Below are positions 1 through 11,061 of a stretch of 64,000 nt of DNA, piece by piece. The position numbers and the translations under genes are program-made. The stretch's first letter is position 1; each line of letters begins with the position of its first letter. Below the pieces are notes generated by a model. That model had not been told where the DNA came from, did not search any database, and was given only the letters and a program-made list of their open reading frames with translations. This stretch comes from Viscum album (lineage: Eukaryota > Streptophyta > Magnoliopsida > Santalales > Viscaceae). The stretch is from contig OY728130.1 in the NCBI GenBank assembly GCA_963277665.1, positions 430,019,101-430,083,100 on the forward strand. The letters are read 5' to 3'.

Positions 1-107
1 TAAGAATACAATAAAATTAATAATTTCAAATATTCCTCTGGTGTAAAATTATTACCCCTATGTGCATGAATGAATTGTGAGGACGCAATTATTTTGAGGG
101 GGAATAA
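1..107 (+). pseudogene. 3' tail of a Ty3/gypsy element with polypurine tract
   Basis: The end of a + strand retrotransposon, cut by the window edge. One frame reads EDAIILRG just before a purine-rich stretch at 96-107 (GAGGGGGAATAA), followed directly by TGTAACATCCC at 108. A GGGGGA-type polypurine tract followed by TGTAACATCCC is the usual junction between pol and the 3' LTR in plant chromovirus-like gypsy elements. The polypurine tract primes plus-strand DNA synthesis during reverse transcription. Too little coding sequence remains to name the lineage firmly. Confidence 0.5.
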
Positions 108-2000
108 TGTAACATCCCAATATATTCAAACTATGTTTTAATATGAAAATAATTTATTGATTGAATTTATTTAAAATTTAATGTAGCTATTTTTTTGAGA
201 AAATATTCTTAGAAAATAATATTTAAATTCAAGTGTTTTAATTATAATTAATAATAGATTAAAAATTTATTCTAAAAATAAATATGTTTTCCTTTGTTTG
301 GAAGAGTATTATAAAATAAATATGTTTATTGTTTTTTAAAAATAGAATTTCTTTTTAATGGTTACTAAATAGAATATTATTATTCTTAATAAATAAGCGT
401 AATCCATTTTTTTTGGAAATTTGTTATTATTATAATATAATTTTTAAGTATACGAAAATATATTATGTTTTATAATATTTATGAAACATAAATGAATATA
501 ATTATTTTACTAAAAAAAGTTCACTTTTATATATGTGTTTAGAAAATATGTGACTTGATTTATTTTTTTAAACGAATTATATATATAGTTATATTTAAAA
601 TAAAAAAAATTATATATATACATATATCAAAAAATAAAATAATAATACAAAAAGAGGAAAATATGATATGTTTTATAAATATATATATAAATATTTTGTA
701 TATTAAAACATGATATAATATATATATATATATATATATATCTCTGTGTGTGTGTGTGTATACTTATAAATATTATTATCACTTTAATTATTATATATAT
801 ATGTTTTATTTTATTATTTTATTAATAAAAACACTGTATATATATATTAAAAAATGCTACAATTATACATTTATTAAAAATAAATATTTAATAATATACA
901 AAAGACATTACTAATGTTTGTTTTCTTTAAAAAATGATATGATATGTAGTTAAAAAATGTTAAATGAAAAAAATTAAAATTCAAACATAGAAAAATGAGA
1001 AATAAAAGATATAATAATATATATTTTCAATGACGACATTAAAAAAAGTGGGATAATAGAAAAATTTAGAGGTACACATAGATATGGGGAAAGGTATAAA
1101 ATGTTGAAGATTTAAAAGACGTGACTTTAAAAAACCGCACAAAGAAATAATAACAAAAAAAATATAATAATAAGTATTGATATGACATGGAATAAAATAA
1201 AAATAATATTATATAACGTGACTGAGTAAAAAAAATCATGTTTTGGATCTATTTTAATGTTCCAATGCCAATATAAAAATAGTATTGTTAATATATAGTG
1301 CATATATTTTAAGTGTGAAAGAGTATGTCTCCAAAAAAATAAAACCAAAGCTTCCCTCACAAGATTTTGGAAAACCAATATAAATATGTATTTGGTTTTA
1401 AGGAAAAATTCCATTCACCCGCTGGAATATATGATACCCAATCCAAAACCATCCCATTTTCCTTTGTCTTCTGGTTCAACATCTATCATTAAGGAAGAAT
1501 CCTCACTTTGGTTTCCTCTAACATTTAAGGGTTATGTTTTAACATTTTTCATTAAATGTATATTTTTTAGGGGAAATTAATATTTCCATTTCATTTCATG
1601 AATATATATCTACATGTACATAGTTATATATATGTATATATGTATACGTAAAACCATATTTTCCTAATCTGAATTACATAATAATATTTTTTTTTTAAAT
1701 GATGTTTCCATAAAACTTTTATTGATACAAAGGAATTATTTTGATGATGAAGTAAGGATTATTTTAGCACTTTTATATACATATGTATACGCACACATGT
1801 TTTGTCGAATATTTTCAGTATATATTTATATAAACATTATATGGTTCATTTTTCATGAATCATATTTTTTTAGGAACCATAGTTTATTTGATGTTGTCAT
1901 GATTTTCATGTTTGAGTATATATATATATATATAGTATTTTATATATATATACATGTATATATAAATTCATTTATGTATAATAAATTTATTTTTAGTTAA
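108..2000 (+). mobile_element. Probable gypsy 3' LTR, right end not determined
   Basis: The LTR start TGTAACATCCC at 108 sits directly after the polypurine tract. What follows is extremely AT-rich, with long A/T runs, up to about 1.3 kb, then somewhat more complex sequence at 1,380-1,560, then AT-rich again. I could not find the closing CA end, a TATA box that stands out from the AT background, or a target-site duplication. The right coordinate is therefore a guess. Short open frames here (for example 1,127-1,414 on the - strand) are low-complexity and are not genes. Confidence 0.4.
716..758. repeat. Compound (TA)n-(TG)n microsatellite
   Basis: About 13 TA dinucleotides (716-741) are followed by TCTC and then about seven TG dinucleotides. 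It lies inside the presumed gypsy LTR. This is a simple slippage-type microsatellite with no further function visible. Confidence 0.9.
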
Positions 2001-3360
2001 CCTTTCTCATTTATTTAAACTTTATGGTGTTGGATAACCTCCAAACTAATGAATAACCATTTTAAATTATAATAAACACATAGTTATTTTTCAATTTTCT
2101 TGGGACAACTCATCATATTATGTGAATGAGCTATCAAGTCATGTTTATACTACATTTGCATCTTCTTTGATGTCATGCATGAGTAGTAATGGACATCATA
2201 TAATAATACATGGCATAAACAACATTTTGTATCATGAACACATTTAATTAATGGTATAGAATCTATGGATCTTAATTTGTAAAAGTTTTTCAAGGAATTG
2301 GATTATATCTCTAAATTTTTTTATAAACATTTTTGAAAATGTAAATGAACTCATTCGAGCGAGTTACAAATATATATATATTTAAAAATGTATTGGTACA
2401 AAATTGAGAAAGGCAACACTATATGAAAATGAGTTCAAAAATGTGGCACAAGTGTTATAGGATACATTATGGTAATTGAATCTATAAGTCTACGTTAAGA
2501 CCTCTGGCATTATGTAAGGGTTTTTAGTCATGGACTATAATGTATTGTTAATGTCCCACAAAAAATTAAAAATTCTCAATGGAGAATCCCTAAGTTTTTC
2601 AAAGTCTAGTTATTTTTGTGAAATATATTTATATATATATATATCAAAATTTGTGAGAATATATTCTATGTATGCAAGAAATGTTTTAAATAATTTATTG
2701 GTTGTTTTTAAACCCCTTACTGGGCATATTTTGTGCTCACCCAATGTATGTAAATTATTTTTACAGGTTTAGTGGAAGTGTTGTCCTATATTTCTAAAGA
2801 ATAAGTGATGCTCTAATGATATATTGTTTAATTTTCTCTAAATATTTTACATTTATAATTGAATGTATTTAAGTATTCTAATTATCCAAATCATGGGCCG
2901 GAAAAGGATCCTAATATGAAATTTTTTTTGTGTATTTATTAAGTATCTTTTTATAGAAAAAAACAATACATAAAATTTTCAAGGTCTTAGTCTAGTACCT
3001 CATTCTCAGGTATTTATATCCAAGGTGAGGATAATACCATGTTGACAGTACAAATGGACTAATTTTTTTGAGACCTAGTAGTAATGACACTCAATTGGTG
3101 GTGATATCCTTTGAGTAGATGATGATCTAACTTGAACAACTAATAGGGCATTCACAGGTACAAATTTGATGGAATCCTTTTGGAATGAAGGGATTTATTG
3201 ATGATAAAGTGTCGGTATATAAGAAAAATACAAGTAATTAACTTCATTAAATCAACATATTTTTAGACGAACACATTAATGATTGATTACCTTATTTATC
3301 CCTCTTGTATCTATTGATAGTGGCCTAACATATGGGTTACACCATCATCATAGTTACAAA
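2001..3360. other. Unassigned AT-rich interval
   Basis: No coding motif, LTR end, PBS or tandem repeat was recognised here. Base composition is a little less extreme than at 100-1,300. It may include the end of the gypsy LTR that begins at 108 and the left edge of the gypsy LTR fragment whose alignable part starts near 3,360. Confidence 0.5.
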
Positions 3361-5990
3361 TTCACGTTGGGTTCACCATTTTTTGATTCCCATAGAACAT
3401 GTGTACTAGTTAGGAATCACTACATCCAAACCATTTTCCTCGTATTTATTTATGGAACTGGAAAATTCAAATGGCTCTATATCCAAAAGTACCTACTTTC
3501 CTAAGGAATGTGTTTGTCAGTTTTGGACCTAAGATACTTAAGAACTCACATTGGTTGAGTGGATATGAGGTCAGGCTCATCACACCCTATAGGGGGTAAC
3601 TATTGCCTACTTCATGACTCCCTTAGAGGTTGAAGATATGGTCATGAATTCATTTTAATTTACCATGTATAACTTAGGTTTCCCTTGAAATTTTATATCA
3701 ATTATTATCATGAGTGGAATTTTAGAATCATACATATGTACTCGTGGATCTTTATTAATGGAGATATTTATATGTATTCTAGGTTCTCCTCAATTGTATC
3801 CTCTTATAAACTACATGGAGATCCTCGTAGTCGTTGTTATGATGATGATGGTTTTTAAGACACTCTATGGGGAACTCTGGAATTTATGTTCATCCAGGTA
3901 GACAAAAGTTCTTTTGATATTGGAATCATACCCGTAAATGATATACCAATGTATCCTTGTGAAATGAATCAGAAACCTTGTAGTTTAGTGCTGTGTAATA
4001 TGACACATCATACTATTTAATGTCTTATGATAAGGACATGACTGTACATTTTAACATCATGTGGTAAGGAAATCTCGGTGGAAGGTTCCTTGTAATATTT
4101 TCGTGTAGGACTTATACCGAAGCATCCCAAGAATCCTGTAAAGGATATGAGTTTCTATGTAGGATTAGTACCTAATGGGAATTTGGTCTGGAGAGAAAAG
4201 GATTGATTTAGAGTGTTGGGTTTGAACCTCAAGGAGGCTTCTTATGTTTTCCCTGTGGATGGGAATCAAATCCAACATTGTTCGGTAAGCCTCTCAATAG
4301 AATATTTCCTTTTGAGATAAGTAGGTTGGGGATTATTTTTAAAGAGGATTACCTTATAACATGTTCCGTGATAAATTTCATAACACATTAACATTTTGTG
4401 GGGAATAATTTGGGGCTTACTCCTAATGAGGATGCTAAGACTAAGGAAATTAAGGTGGGATTCCTAAAGAGGATATTTAGTGAGATCAGGCCCTTAGTTA
4501 ATGCTTTCCATATATCCCAATTATGGCATAAATAAATGTTCTTGTAGTTTTTGAATTGAAGTGGATTGTGTAGATGTGGTGATCATTACAAATCTCTAAC
4601 CCCATATGAAGAATTCTTGTTGCGAGAAACATGAGAATGTGAAATATTTAACAAACCACACTCTTTCACTTACACTGATCGAAGAGGTTGGTCCTATGGA
4701 GAAAGAAGCTGGGGCGACAGTTAGCGATGGTGCGAAACAATGAACCCTTAAATGAGAAATAAAAATGAAGGTCATCCGGTCTGGACTGAGAGACTAGGGG
4801 TTTAATCCAGCTGGGATTACCTAATATGGGTCCCAAGAAAAGAGGGATACATTTACTTTGATTAAAGTAAAAGAAAGTGTGACCCTTACTCTCCATATTC
4901 GAAATCAGAGGCCTCAGATCATAGAGACGAAAAAGGAGAGGACAAATTCCTCTCCCCGTAATCAAAGAGTGGTAATATCCCAACACTATATTTTGGTTAA
5001 GGATCCATGTGACTATATATATACAACCCTACAAACATCCCAAGGATCTATAATCCCTTATAAGATTAATGTGGGAAAACTATGATTATATAAATAGAAA
5101 CCGAAGTGGAGGACACATTGATGAGTCTTTCTCAAAGGATTTGTAAGTTAGGAGTTTTTTGAGGAGAATTAAACATGGTGACTTATTGGAAATGGAGATA
5201 AGAAAATAGAGACCCCTCCTCAATAGGTGGATAAGATGAGGCCTTCAATGATGGATTCTGTATATGTATCATGTAGATTTTCTGCTTAGGTATGCTGCAT
5301 CAGTGTGCCATGTAAGTCCTAGGAGGAACTTGAAAAAATGCTTCAAATAGAGGAATTAAGCCTATGAATTCTTAAAATGGACAAACTGGAAAACAAAACC
5401 TACATGTGATTTAAATCTAAACACCATGGGTTTCCTTTGGTTTCATTAGAAGAGGCCCGCATAGGTACTTAAGGAATAGTTCATGAATATGTAGCTTCTT
5501 CTTGATAGAATAAGGGTTCTTAATAAAAAAATTTGTATTTGAAACTCTAAAAGGACTTCAAAGTTTCTTATCCCATATAATTATATCTTCTCATTTGTTT
5601 TAAAGAGCTACCATAGAAAATTTTGGGTACCTAGCTGAAATATATAGACAATGTAAGTTTCAAGAGTTCTTCCAATTTTTTAGTTCTCAAATGGGGAGCC
5701 TAGGGTTCCCTTTTATAGGCTAGGAAGGGGTTGGTCGAATGGAAGTTGTTCACGGAGGTTGTCTATGTAGATCTTCATCATAGCTCCTTCGTGTATGGGT
5801 ACATAAATTATACTGTTGTGAATGTCCTTTGTTTATGTCCTCTACGTAGCTCCACAGTGTATGTCTATGATGTAGGGGTTGCACACTATGTTGTACGAGC
5901 AGAACGTGTGCTGGTTTCTGGATGCATAGGTGTCCCTTGAACTTTATGTCTTTTACGTCCTTTAGTTTATTTATTGATACTTTGAAATAT
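3361..5990 (-). mobile_element. Gypsy LTR fragment, copy A of the family seen at 53.4-55.4 kb
   Basis: This stretch aligns by eye, in the same orientation, with 53.39-55.4 kb. Shared phrases include CTCATCACACC near 3,577 and 53,580, the CATTGGT box near 3,550 and 53,550, and ATATAGTTTAACGTCA-like words. Because 53.4-55.4 kb has a PPT on its right and a - strand TATA box, copy A is read as a - strand LTR too. Its own TATA box (CTATAAAAGG on the - strand) lies at 5,710-5,719. It meets truncated copia-1 at about 6.0 kb with no clean TG/CA end, so it is either a solo LTR with eroded ends or a truncated element. Open frames at 4,666-4,986 and 5,750-6,019 lie inside it and do not resemble proteins. 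Confidence 0.55.
5710..5719 (-). promoter_or_regulatory. LTR TATA box (copy A)
   Basis: On the - strand this reads CTATAAAAGG, a canonical plant TATA box. It sits at the same relative place as the TATA box of LTR copy B (55,175-55,187). Both are followed downstream by a GGGAG/CTCCCAT-like block, as expected for the U3/R junction. Confidence 0.5.
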
Positions 5991-6029
5991 AAAAAGGAAT
6001 TCTTCACAATCCTTTTCACTTCTTAAGTA

Positions 6030-6960
6030 GTGTCAATAAATACTAATTATTTTCTTATATTAGGTATCATTAGCTACATTGCCTTCATCATCCCATGACA
6101 GATTCATCTAGGTATCCCACAGAGTCCTCATGTACTTGGAATTATCAATTATATATGATATAAAATACCTCATTGGAATATTTAGATTGAGAAATGATTG
6201 TGACATCAGTTTTTGATATTATTAGTAAACAAAAAAAATTTCAGCTCACCAATCATTGATATTTCATACTACCTTTTCATGTATTCAGAAAATTGTCTTC
6301 ACTGGTCTTCATTTGATCCTATAATGTTTATGTCATCGACATATAAAACCACCACCACATATTTATTACTATCATGATTGAAATATCAATTGTAATCAAA
6401 TCCTCCATGATGAAAACCAATCCTTTTCAGAAATTGATCGGCCCTTCAAGACGATTCACTTAGTGCATGATTCTAACCATATAAAGACTTGTTTGTATAC
6501 CCAACTATATTATCATCCTCGTGGATGAAAGAATCATGTGTAAAATTTTGATCATTCATTGATTTACTACGTACAAGAATAATCTAATGGTATGTAGCCT
6601 CGCAATAGGTGAAAATGTCTCATCAACATCAACACCCACTATATAGGAGTATAATTTTCAGAGTAGTTTTGGTTTGTTTCGAATCACTGTACCATATAAA
6701 TTGACATAATTTTGAGAAAACCATTTAATCATAATGTCATTATTATTTATGTGTCTCAAAAAAATATCCCATGTCTGATACTTTTAATTTTAGTCAAGAT
6801 TTTCATTCATAGCCTTAACCCAGTTCTCATCTCTTTCTACATAATCCTCCTCATCTTCACTATCTTATTACAAATCCTCATTTCCACTTCAACTCCACCT
6901 GATTTTCTTAACTCCTTATCTCTATAATTAGAAAACTATTAACTATGTTGTTAATGATTC
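6030..6960 (-). pseudogene. Copia-1 reverse transcriptase remnant
   Basis: Part of the copia polyprotein, the enzyme that copies the element's RNA into DNA. Reading the - strand, a block GVDVDETFSPIARL lies at 6,596-6,650, matching the copia RT motif before the first catalytic region. The catalytic box VVVLYVDDI is intact, with YVDD at 6,332-6,343. It is followed by EISMIGELKFF near 6,240, and ISQSKYSNE in another frame near 6,170. Several stops and at least two frameshifts separate these blocks, so no enzyme can be made. The right limit is where copia-2 also loses the match, near the Cassandra insertion. The left limit is the truncation against gypsy LTR copy A. Confidence 0.8.
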
Positions 6961-7083
6961 TAATCATACTCTATTTTAGTGACAATATTTCTTTTAACAA
7001 TTTTTTTAGCCTCTTGATGAATCATTACCAATATTCTCTCGCAACTTCTTGGTATCCTAAAATCAACCAGCTAAAATCATATT

Positions 7084-7456
7084 TGTAACAACGAGGACCC
7101 GATAACAACATAGACACCCCACCATAACATGGTCGTCGGGTCCTGGACCCCTAGGTGCCACCAGTTTCCCCACAGACTCATGGTTCTTAGCCTAGGGCCC
7201 AACCACATGCTTAAATGGATCATATGACAAATGAATATCCCCACAGGGAAACACATGGCCTTTCCCGTGTGATTTTCCCCACTCCCACACACCCTAAAAA
7301 ACATCCAAAAAGGTCACCCATCCTAATACTACTCTAGGACAAGAATGCTTAAATATGTATTTTTAATCAGGTAGGATTCTGAAAAGAGTGGTCCACCTTA
7401 TTAAAATGATTCATATCATTTAGTCACTTAAACCTTTATCATTTAGGGGTATTACA
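7084..7456 (-). repeat. Cassandra LTR, left outer copy (3' LTR)
   Basis: 373 bp, starting on the - strand with TGTAATACCCC at 7,456 and ending at TTACA at 7,084-7,090. It contains the 5S-like segment at 7,312-7,371. Its left flank ATATT is half of the probable target-site duplication. Confidence 0.8.
7312..7371 (-). other. 5S rRNA-derived segment in Cassandra LTR
   Basis: The + strand reads GGTCACCCATCCTAATACTA and continues with a decayed match ending near CAGG. This is the reverse complement of the 3' half of plant 5S rRNA (the GGATGGGTGACC end and the internal promoter region). In Cassandra this part of the LTR is thought to offer RNA polymerase III promoter elements. It is not a 5S gene: the 5' half and terminator context are absent. 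Confidence 0.8.
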
Positions 7457-7553
7457 ATCACACCCTTTAGAGCACAACGTCTTTATTGTGGACCCTAAAT
7501 CTCAACTGAGGAAGTGCACTGCAATTAATATCTAGTTCTTCCTTTGATACCAA
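7457..7553 (-). other. Cassandra internal domain 1 with PBS
   Basis: About 97 bp between the left outer and middle LTRs. Its right end reads, on the - strand, TTTGGTATCAAAG, close to the usual initiator Met-tRNA primer binding site TGGTATCAGAGC. Its sequence repeats in the second internal domain (shared AGAGCACAAC and TTTATTGTGGACCCTA). It has no open frame. Confidence 0.75.
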
Positions 7554-7768
7554 ATATAAGAACTTGGGCCCAATGATAATACAAACACCCCTCCTTAACA
7601 TGGTAGTCGAGTACTAGCCCACTAGGTGCCACCAGTAGCCCTGTAGACACATGATCCCCACCCAAAAGACCACACACATCAGGTAGGCTCTAGCAATGAA
7701 AGGTAAACCTTATCGACATGAGTCATATCATATAGTCATTTAACCGTTTATCATTAGGGGGTGTAAAA
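7554..7768 (-). repeat. Cassandra LTR, middle copy, lacking the 5S segment
   Basis: About 215 bp against 373-376 bp for the outer copies. It aligns with them at both ends but skips about 155 bp in the middle, including the whole 5S-derived part. The deletion falls after CCCCACCCAAAAGACC near 7,670 and resumes at the CAGGTAGGCTC box. Ends are decayed. Confidence 0.7.
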
Positions 7769-7870
7769 ATCACCCCCCCCCCCTTAGAGCACAACATCTT
7801 TATTGTGGACCCTACATCTCTATGCAGGCAATGCACCACACTTATGGCTATGTTCCTCCTCTGATACAAA
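7769..7870 (-). other. Cassandra internal domain 2 with PPT and PBS
   Basis: The + strand run of about 11 C at 7,772-7,783 is a polypurine tract on the - strand, directly upstream of the middle LTR start. At the other end CTCTGATAC... at about 7,859 is a decayed Met-tRNA PBS. Apart from small changes it repeats internal domain 1. Confidence 0.75.
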
Positions 7871-8246
7871 ATGTGACCACTAGGCCCTACTAATAGTATA
7901 GACACCCTGTCATAACATGTTATTCAAGTCTTAGTATACTATGTGAAACCTTTTTCCCCGAAGACACATGGTCCCCACACTGGGGCCAACCCACATGCCT
8001 GAATGGGTCATCAGAATAATGAATGTCCCCATATTCCAACACATGCCCCTCCCAGTGTTCTTTTTTCTCACTCACACACACCCTAGTATACATCCCATAA
8101 GGTCACCCGTCCTGATCACTACTCCCAGACAATCACACTTAAATGTGTAGTTCTAATCAGGTAGGCTCATGAAAACATAGGCACACCTTGTTGACATTAG
8201 TCATATCATTTAGTCATTTAACCCATTATCATTCAGGTTTCTTATA
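7871..8246 (-). repeat. Cassandra LTR, right outer copy (5' LTR)
   Basis: About 376 bp, aligning along its length with the left outer LTR. It contains the second 5S-derived segment at 8,101-8,161. Its right flank ATATC pairs with ATATT on the left as a probable target duplication. Confidence 0.8.
8101..8161 (-). other. 5S rRNA-derived segment in Cassandra LTR (second copy)
   Basis: The + strand begins GGTCACCCGTCCTGATCACT and continues through ACTCCCAGACAATCACACTT. It matches the reverse complement of 5S rRNA as in the left LTR, with different substitutions. That shows the two outer LTRs have drifted apart since insertion. Confidence 0.8.
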
Positions 8247-8251
8247 ATATC

Positions 8252-9670
8252 GGTAGAAAAATAGATAATTATTAAATATGTTAGTTTTATACTTCTCCCC
8301 CAATCAGTCTTCTTTTTGTAAGACAAGAAAAAAAATTATCCATTTTATCCGACTGAGATCTTGCATCTGCTTATGAGATAGAACCCTCATGTTATGATAT
8401 GTCCAAATCTTCCTGTTGTTGGGACCACAATTTGGACCCACAAACATTCTTCTTCTCCTAAATCATTTATTTTCATTTGGAACATTGCATTGAGCCATAA
8501 AAAGAACCACTAAGCCCAACATGTTAGAAATTGGTGATGATTCAAGAGATAAACATAATAACCCAATAACTATCTATTAAGTTTAATTACTTCCATAAAT
8601 TTCTGGAAGCCATAAACCATTTACTCCATTTAAAGAATTGTTCCAGATTAAATCTTTAGTTCTTGTGACTGATTTGTTGAAATTTTGGAGCAAATCACTT
8701 CCCTATTTTCATATTTCGAAGGAACTTCACCTTGTATTGTATTTATCTAACTCTTAAAACACATGAATTGTCATTTAGAAACATTTATATGCACTGGGAG
8801 TAGGAATCCTATAGAGTCCTCAAAAAGTGGATTGTGGTCAATCCTGATTGATCAACCCTATGATACTATATTTCAAAGCCCTGTACTATTTTTGTGATTT
8901 TTCTGTCTGACCATCAAACATCAACTATTCTATCAATATAACTAAACATTATTTCTAAAAAAATTATGTCGTCTTCTAATAAATGGGTTCTGTTGCTTTG
9001 GACACTTTCACACTTCGGGTCTTAAGTATACTAATAACAATTTTCTTCCATTGATTCACCAACCAAATTCCTTTTTTTTAACTTTATCTATGATCATGAA
9101 TATATCTAATAGTATCCTGATATTGCTTCTTCTCCCACTGGATGGATCTTCTCTTTCCATCACTTTTCACCTTGTTTTATAACATGTGAATTTCTTTAGA
9201 AATTCATTTTTCATTTTTCATTTACCAGTTACCCGAGTCAAATTACTCAAATGTGTTGGGAGGGACTTCATCACTGAATTTACATTCTTCTCTCTCAGAA
9301 TTGGACTATCTCCACCATTATTCATCAATGGGGTTTCACATTCATTTAACTAGTGTTGTTTTTAATGCAACATAAGAGTAGATTCATGGACCTATTGTTC
9401 TATTTCTTGTGTACCCCTGAGACATTAAAAATATTTTTTGACTTATGATTTTGAATACCAAGGTACGATTTTGTATTATACACTACGGGAGTTGGGGATC
9501 TCCTCTCAAGTTCTTTTTTTCTTACCTTTTTTCTTCCCAATGCAATATCATGTCTAATTCCCATGATTAGAACATATAAAAAATATCTCATTAAAAATAT
9601 ACCTCATGTCATAATTTCTTTGTTAAGATTTTATACAACATGATTGTTTATTCTCACATTGAGCTCTTGT
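8252..9670 (-). pseudogene. Copia-1 interval between gag zinc knuckle and RT
   Basis: In an intact copia element this place holds protease and integrase. I could not recognise an HHCC zinc domain, the DDE residues or a protease active site in any frame, although the stretch aligns with copia-2 at 14.95-16.3 kb. The distance from the zinc knuckle to YVDD, after removing the Cassandra insert, is about 2.2 kb, the same as in copia-2 and shorter than the roughly 2.9 kb I would expect. Either the family lost part of PR/IN before the two copies separated, or the region is too decayed to read. Confidence 0.45.
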
Positions 9671-10964
9671 GGTTCTTGACACATAATCATGATGTGGCTC
9701 CTTCTTCCACAACATTAGCAGTTCATGGATACATTCTTTTGAGAGAAAATTATTTCATATTTCTTAATAAATTTCTTCTAATTCCTATATTTAGATATAT
9801 TTTTATCTTCATAGAATGAAATATGTTCCAAATACTTAGAACAAAAACATGATGTATGAGTATACATACCACAGAAATAGAAAATGCTATCATTACTTCT
9901 TGTAAAAATATTTAAACATCTGTTTCCAATATCTATAAGATTTTTCCTATTTCTATAACTATCAATGAATCTCATATTTATATACATGGGAGAGGGTTAA
10001 TCATATCCCATACTGAGTTTTTAAAAACTATATGAATATTTAGATGAGAAAATAATTTTTTGTTTCTCCTCGAAAATATAATACTTTCATTTCATTTCAT
10101 AATATTCTTACAAAGAATAATAAAATAGTAAATTCAAATAATCCATAAATATAGGTTCAACTTCGGAGTTAGATTTTCCCACTTATGTCTTCATTAATTC
10201 TTGACCGTCTCCTAGCTGTTGAATCTATATATCCCTTGATTCATGTTGGGAGTTAAGTTCTATTTTGAGATTCATCCCACTACGCATCTCATTTTCTAAT
10301 TCTCAGGTGAGATTATCCATAATATAACTTTTCTCTTTAAATTTAAATTTCTCTAATCAATAAAATCAGTATAGTATTGATTATCTTATTGTATACTTTG
10401 GTTCTCTTAAACTAATTTAGATAGATGTGAAACAATATCATGTTTCCTAGATATGGTATTCTAAATTTATTCTGAGATTATATTCTTCCAATTGTCATCA
10501 TATTTGAGTTTTTTATATTTGTAGACATATTTTTCTAATATTCAACAAGGGAATCACACTTCACCATCAGATCATTAGCCAGATTTAGAAGTATTTTATT
10601 TAAACTATTCAGCATTTTGACTAAAATTTCCTACACTTGGATCTGCATATCTTTATATTTATTATCATCAACCATTTTTTGATCCAATTTCATTGTTTTG
10701 TGGACAACTTCCACATTTGGTATTCTTAATTTTTCTTCATCATTACTAACACCCACAACACTTGGAATATCAGATTATTTTATCTTTACTTCATTATCAT
10801 TGAATGAGTTAATTGTTCTACAATCTGATTCATCAAGGTATTTTTTTAGGTTGTTGTTGGTTTCCTTCAAATGAATCACTCTCTTTTCATACAAACCTAT
10901 ACACATAAGAATTACACCATGATTCTTCTTCTTTATTAATGTTATTTCCTTTTCTATATGCCAT
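9671..10964 (-). pseudogene. Copia-1 gag remnant with zinc knuckle
   Basis: Gag forms the virus-like particle and binds the element's RNA. The - strand has an ATG at 10,962-10,964 about 100 bp from the LTR, in the right place for a gag start. A CX2CX4HX4C zinc knuckle lies at 9,679-9,720, reading C-stop-CC-GRRS-H-IMIM-C, with all four metal ligands kept despite a stop inside it. Between the two lie many stops and frameshifts. It aligns with copia-2 gag, whose knuckle has lost its first and last cysteines to tyrosine. Confidence 0.6.
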
Positions 10965-11048
10965 TATGATAAGAGCATAATGAATCTTAAAATTCAATCA
11001 TATACTAAACCAATTCAGAGAAAACAAATATGATAAAACAAACCATCC

Positions 11049-11061
11049 TTATGATCCCAAT
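11049..11061 (-). other. Copia-1 primer binding site
   Basis: The - strand reads ATTGGGATCATAAG directly after the LTR end CCTAACA. This is a decayed form of the initiator Met-tRNA PBS TTGGTATCAGAGC and fixes the LTR boundary at 11,062. Confidence 0.65.

Larger units (their letters stand above)
7084..8246 (-). mobile_element. Cassandra-type TRIM, tandem form with three LTRs
   Basis: A non-coding LTR retrotransposon in miniature. Three LTR copies (7,084-7,456; about 7,554-7,768; about 7,871-8,246) alternate with two short internal domains of roughly 100 bp. The outer LTRs carry segments matching the reverse complement of the 3' half of plant 5S rRNA, the hallmark of Cassandra. Outer LTR ends read TGTAA...TTACA or decayed forms. 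Met-tRNA-type PBS sequences (TGGTATCAAAG and a one-base variant) and a G-rich PPT place it on the - strand. Flanks are ATATT (7,079-7,083) and ATATC (8,247-8,251), a probable 5-bp target duplication with one change. The matching place in copia-2 near 14.9 kb is an empty site. It encodes no protein and depends on other elements for enzymes. Confidence 0.85.
6030..11061 (-). mobile_element. Ty1/copia element 1, internal region, 3'-truncated
   Basis: A - strand copia retrotransposon. In order from high to low coordinates: LTR at 11,062 and above, PBS at 11,049-11,061, gag start near 10,964, gag zinc knuckle at 9,679-9,720, an unrecognised PR/IN interval, and RT at 6,030-6,960. It is interrupted by a Cassandra TRIM at 7,084-8,246. 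It stops at the RT/RNase H boundary near 6,030, so RNase H and a 3' LTR of its own are missing. It aligns with copia-2 (13.0-19.1 kb) along its whole length, at clearly reduced identity. RT wording (a Y-hydrophobic-S-M/I-I-GEL block followed by TPVA) resembles the SIRE/Maximus lineage, which I infer only tentatively. All reading frames are broken. Confidence 0.8.

Noticed and set aside
1127..1414. - strand frame with hydrophobic, membrane-like composition
   Set aside because: Phe/Ile/Leu-rich only because the DNA is A/T-rich. No conserved motif, and it lies in presumed LTR sequence.
7312..7371. 5S rRNA gene
   Set aside because: Only the 3' half of 5S is present, it is decayed, and it is repeated in a TRIM LTR. 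It is a Cassandra component, not a gene.
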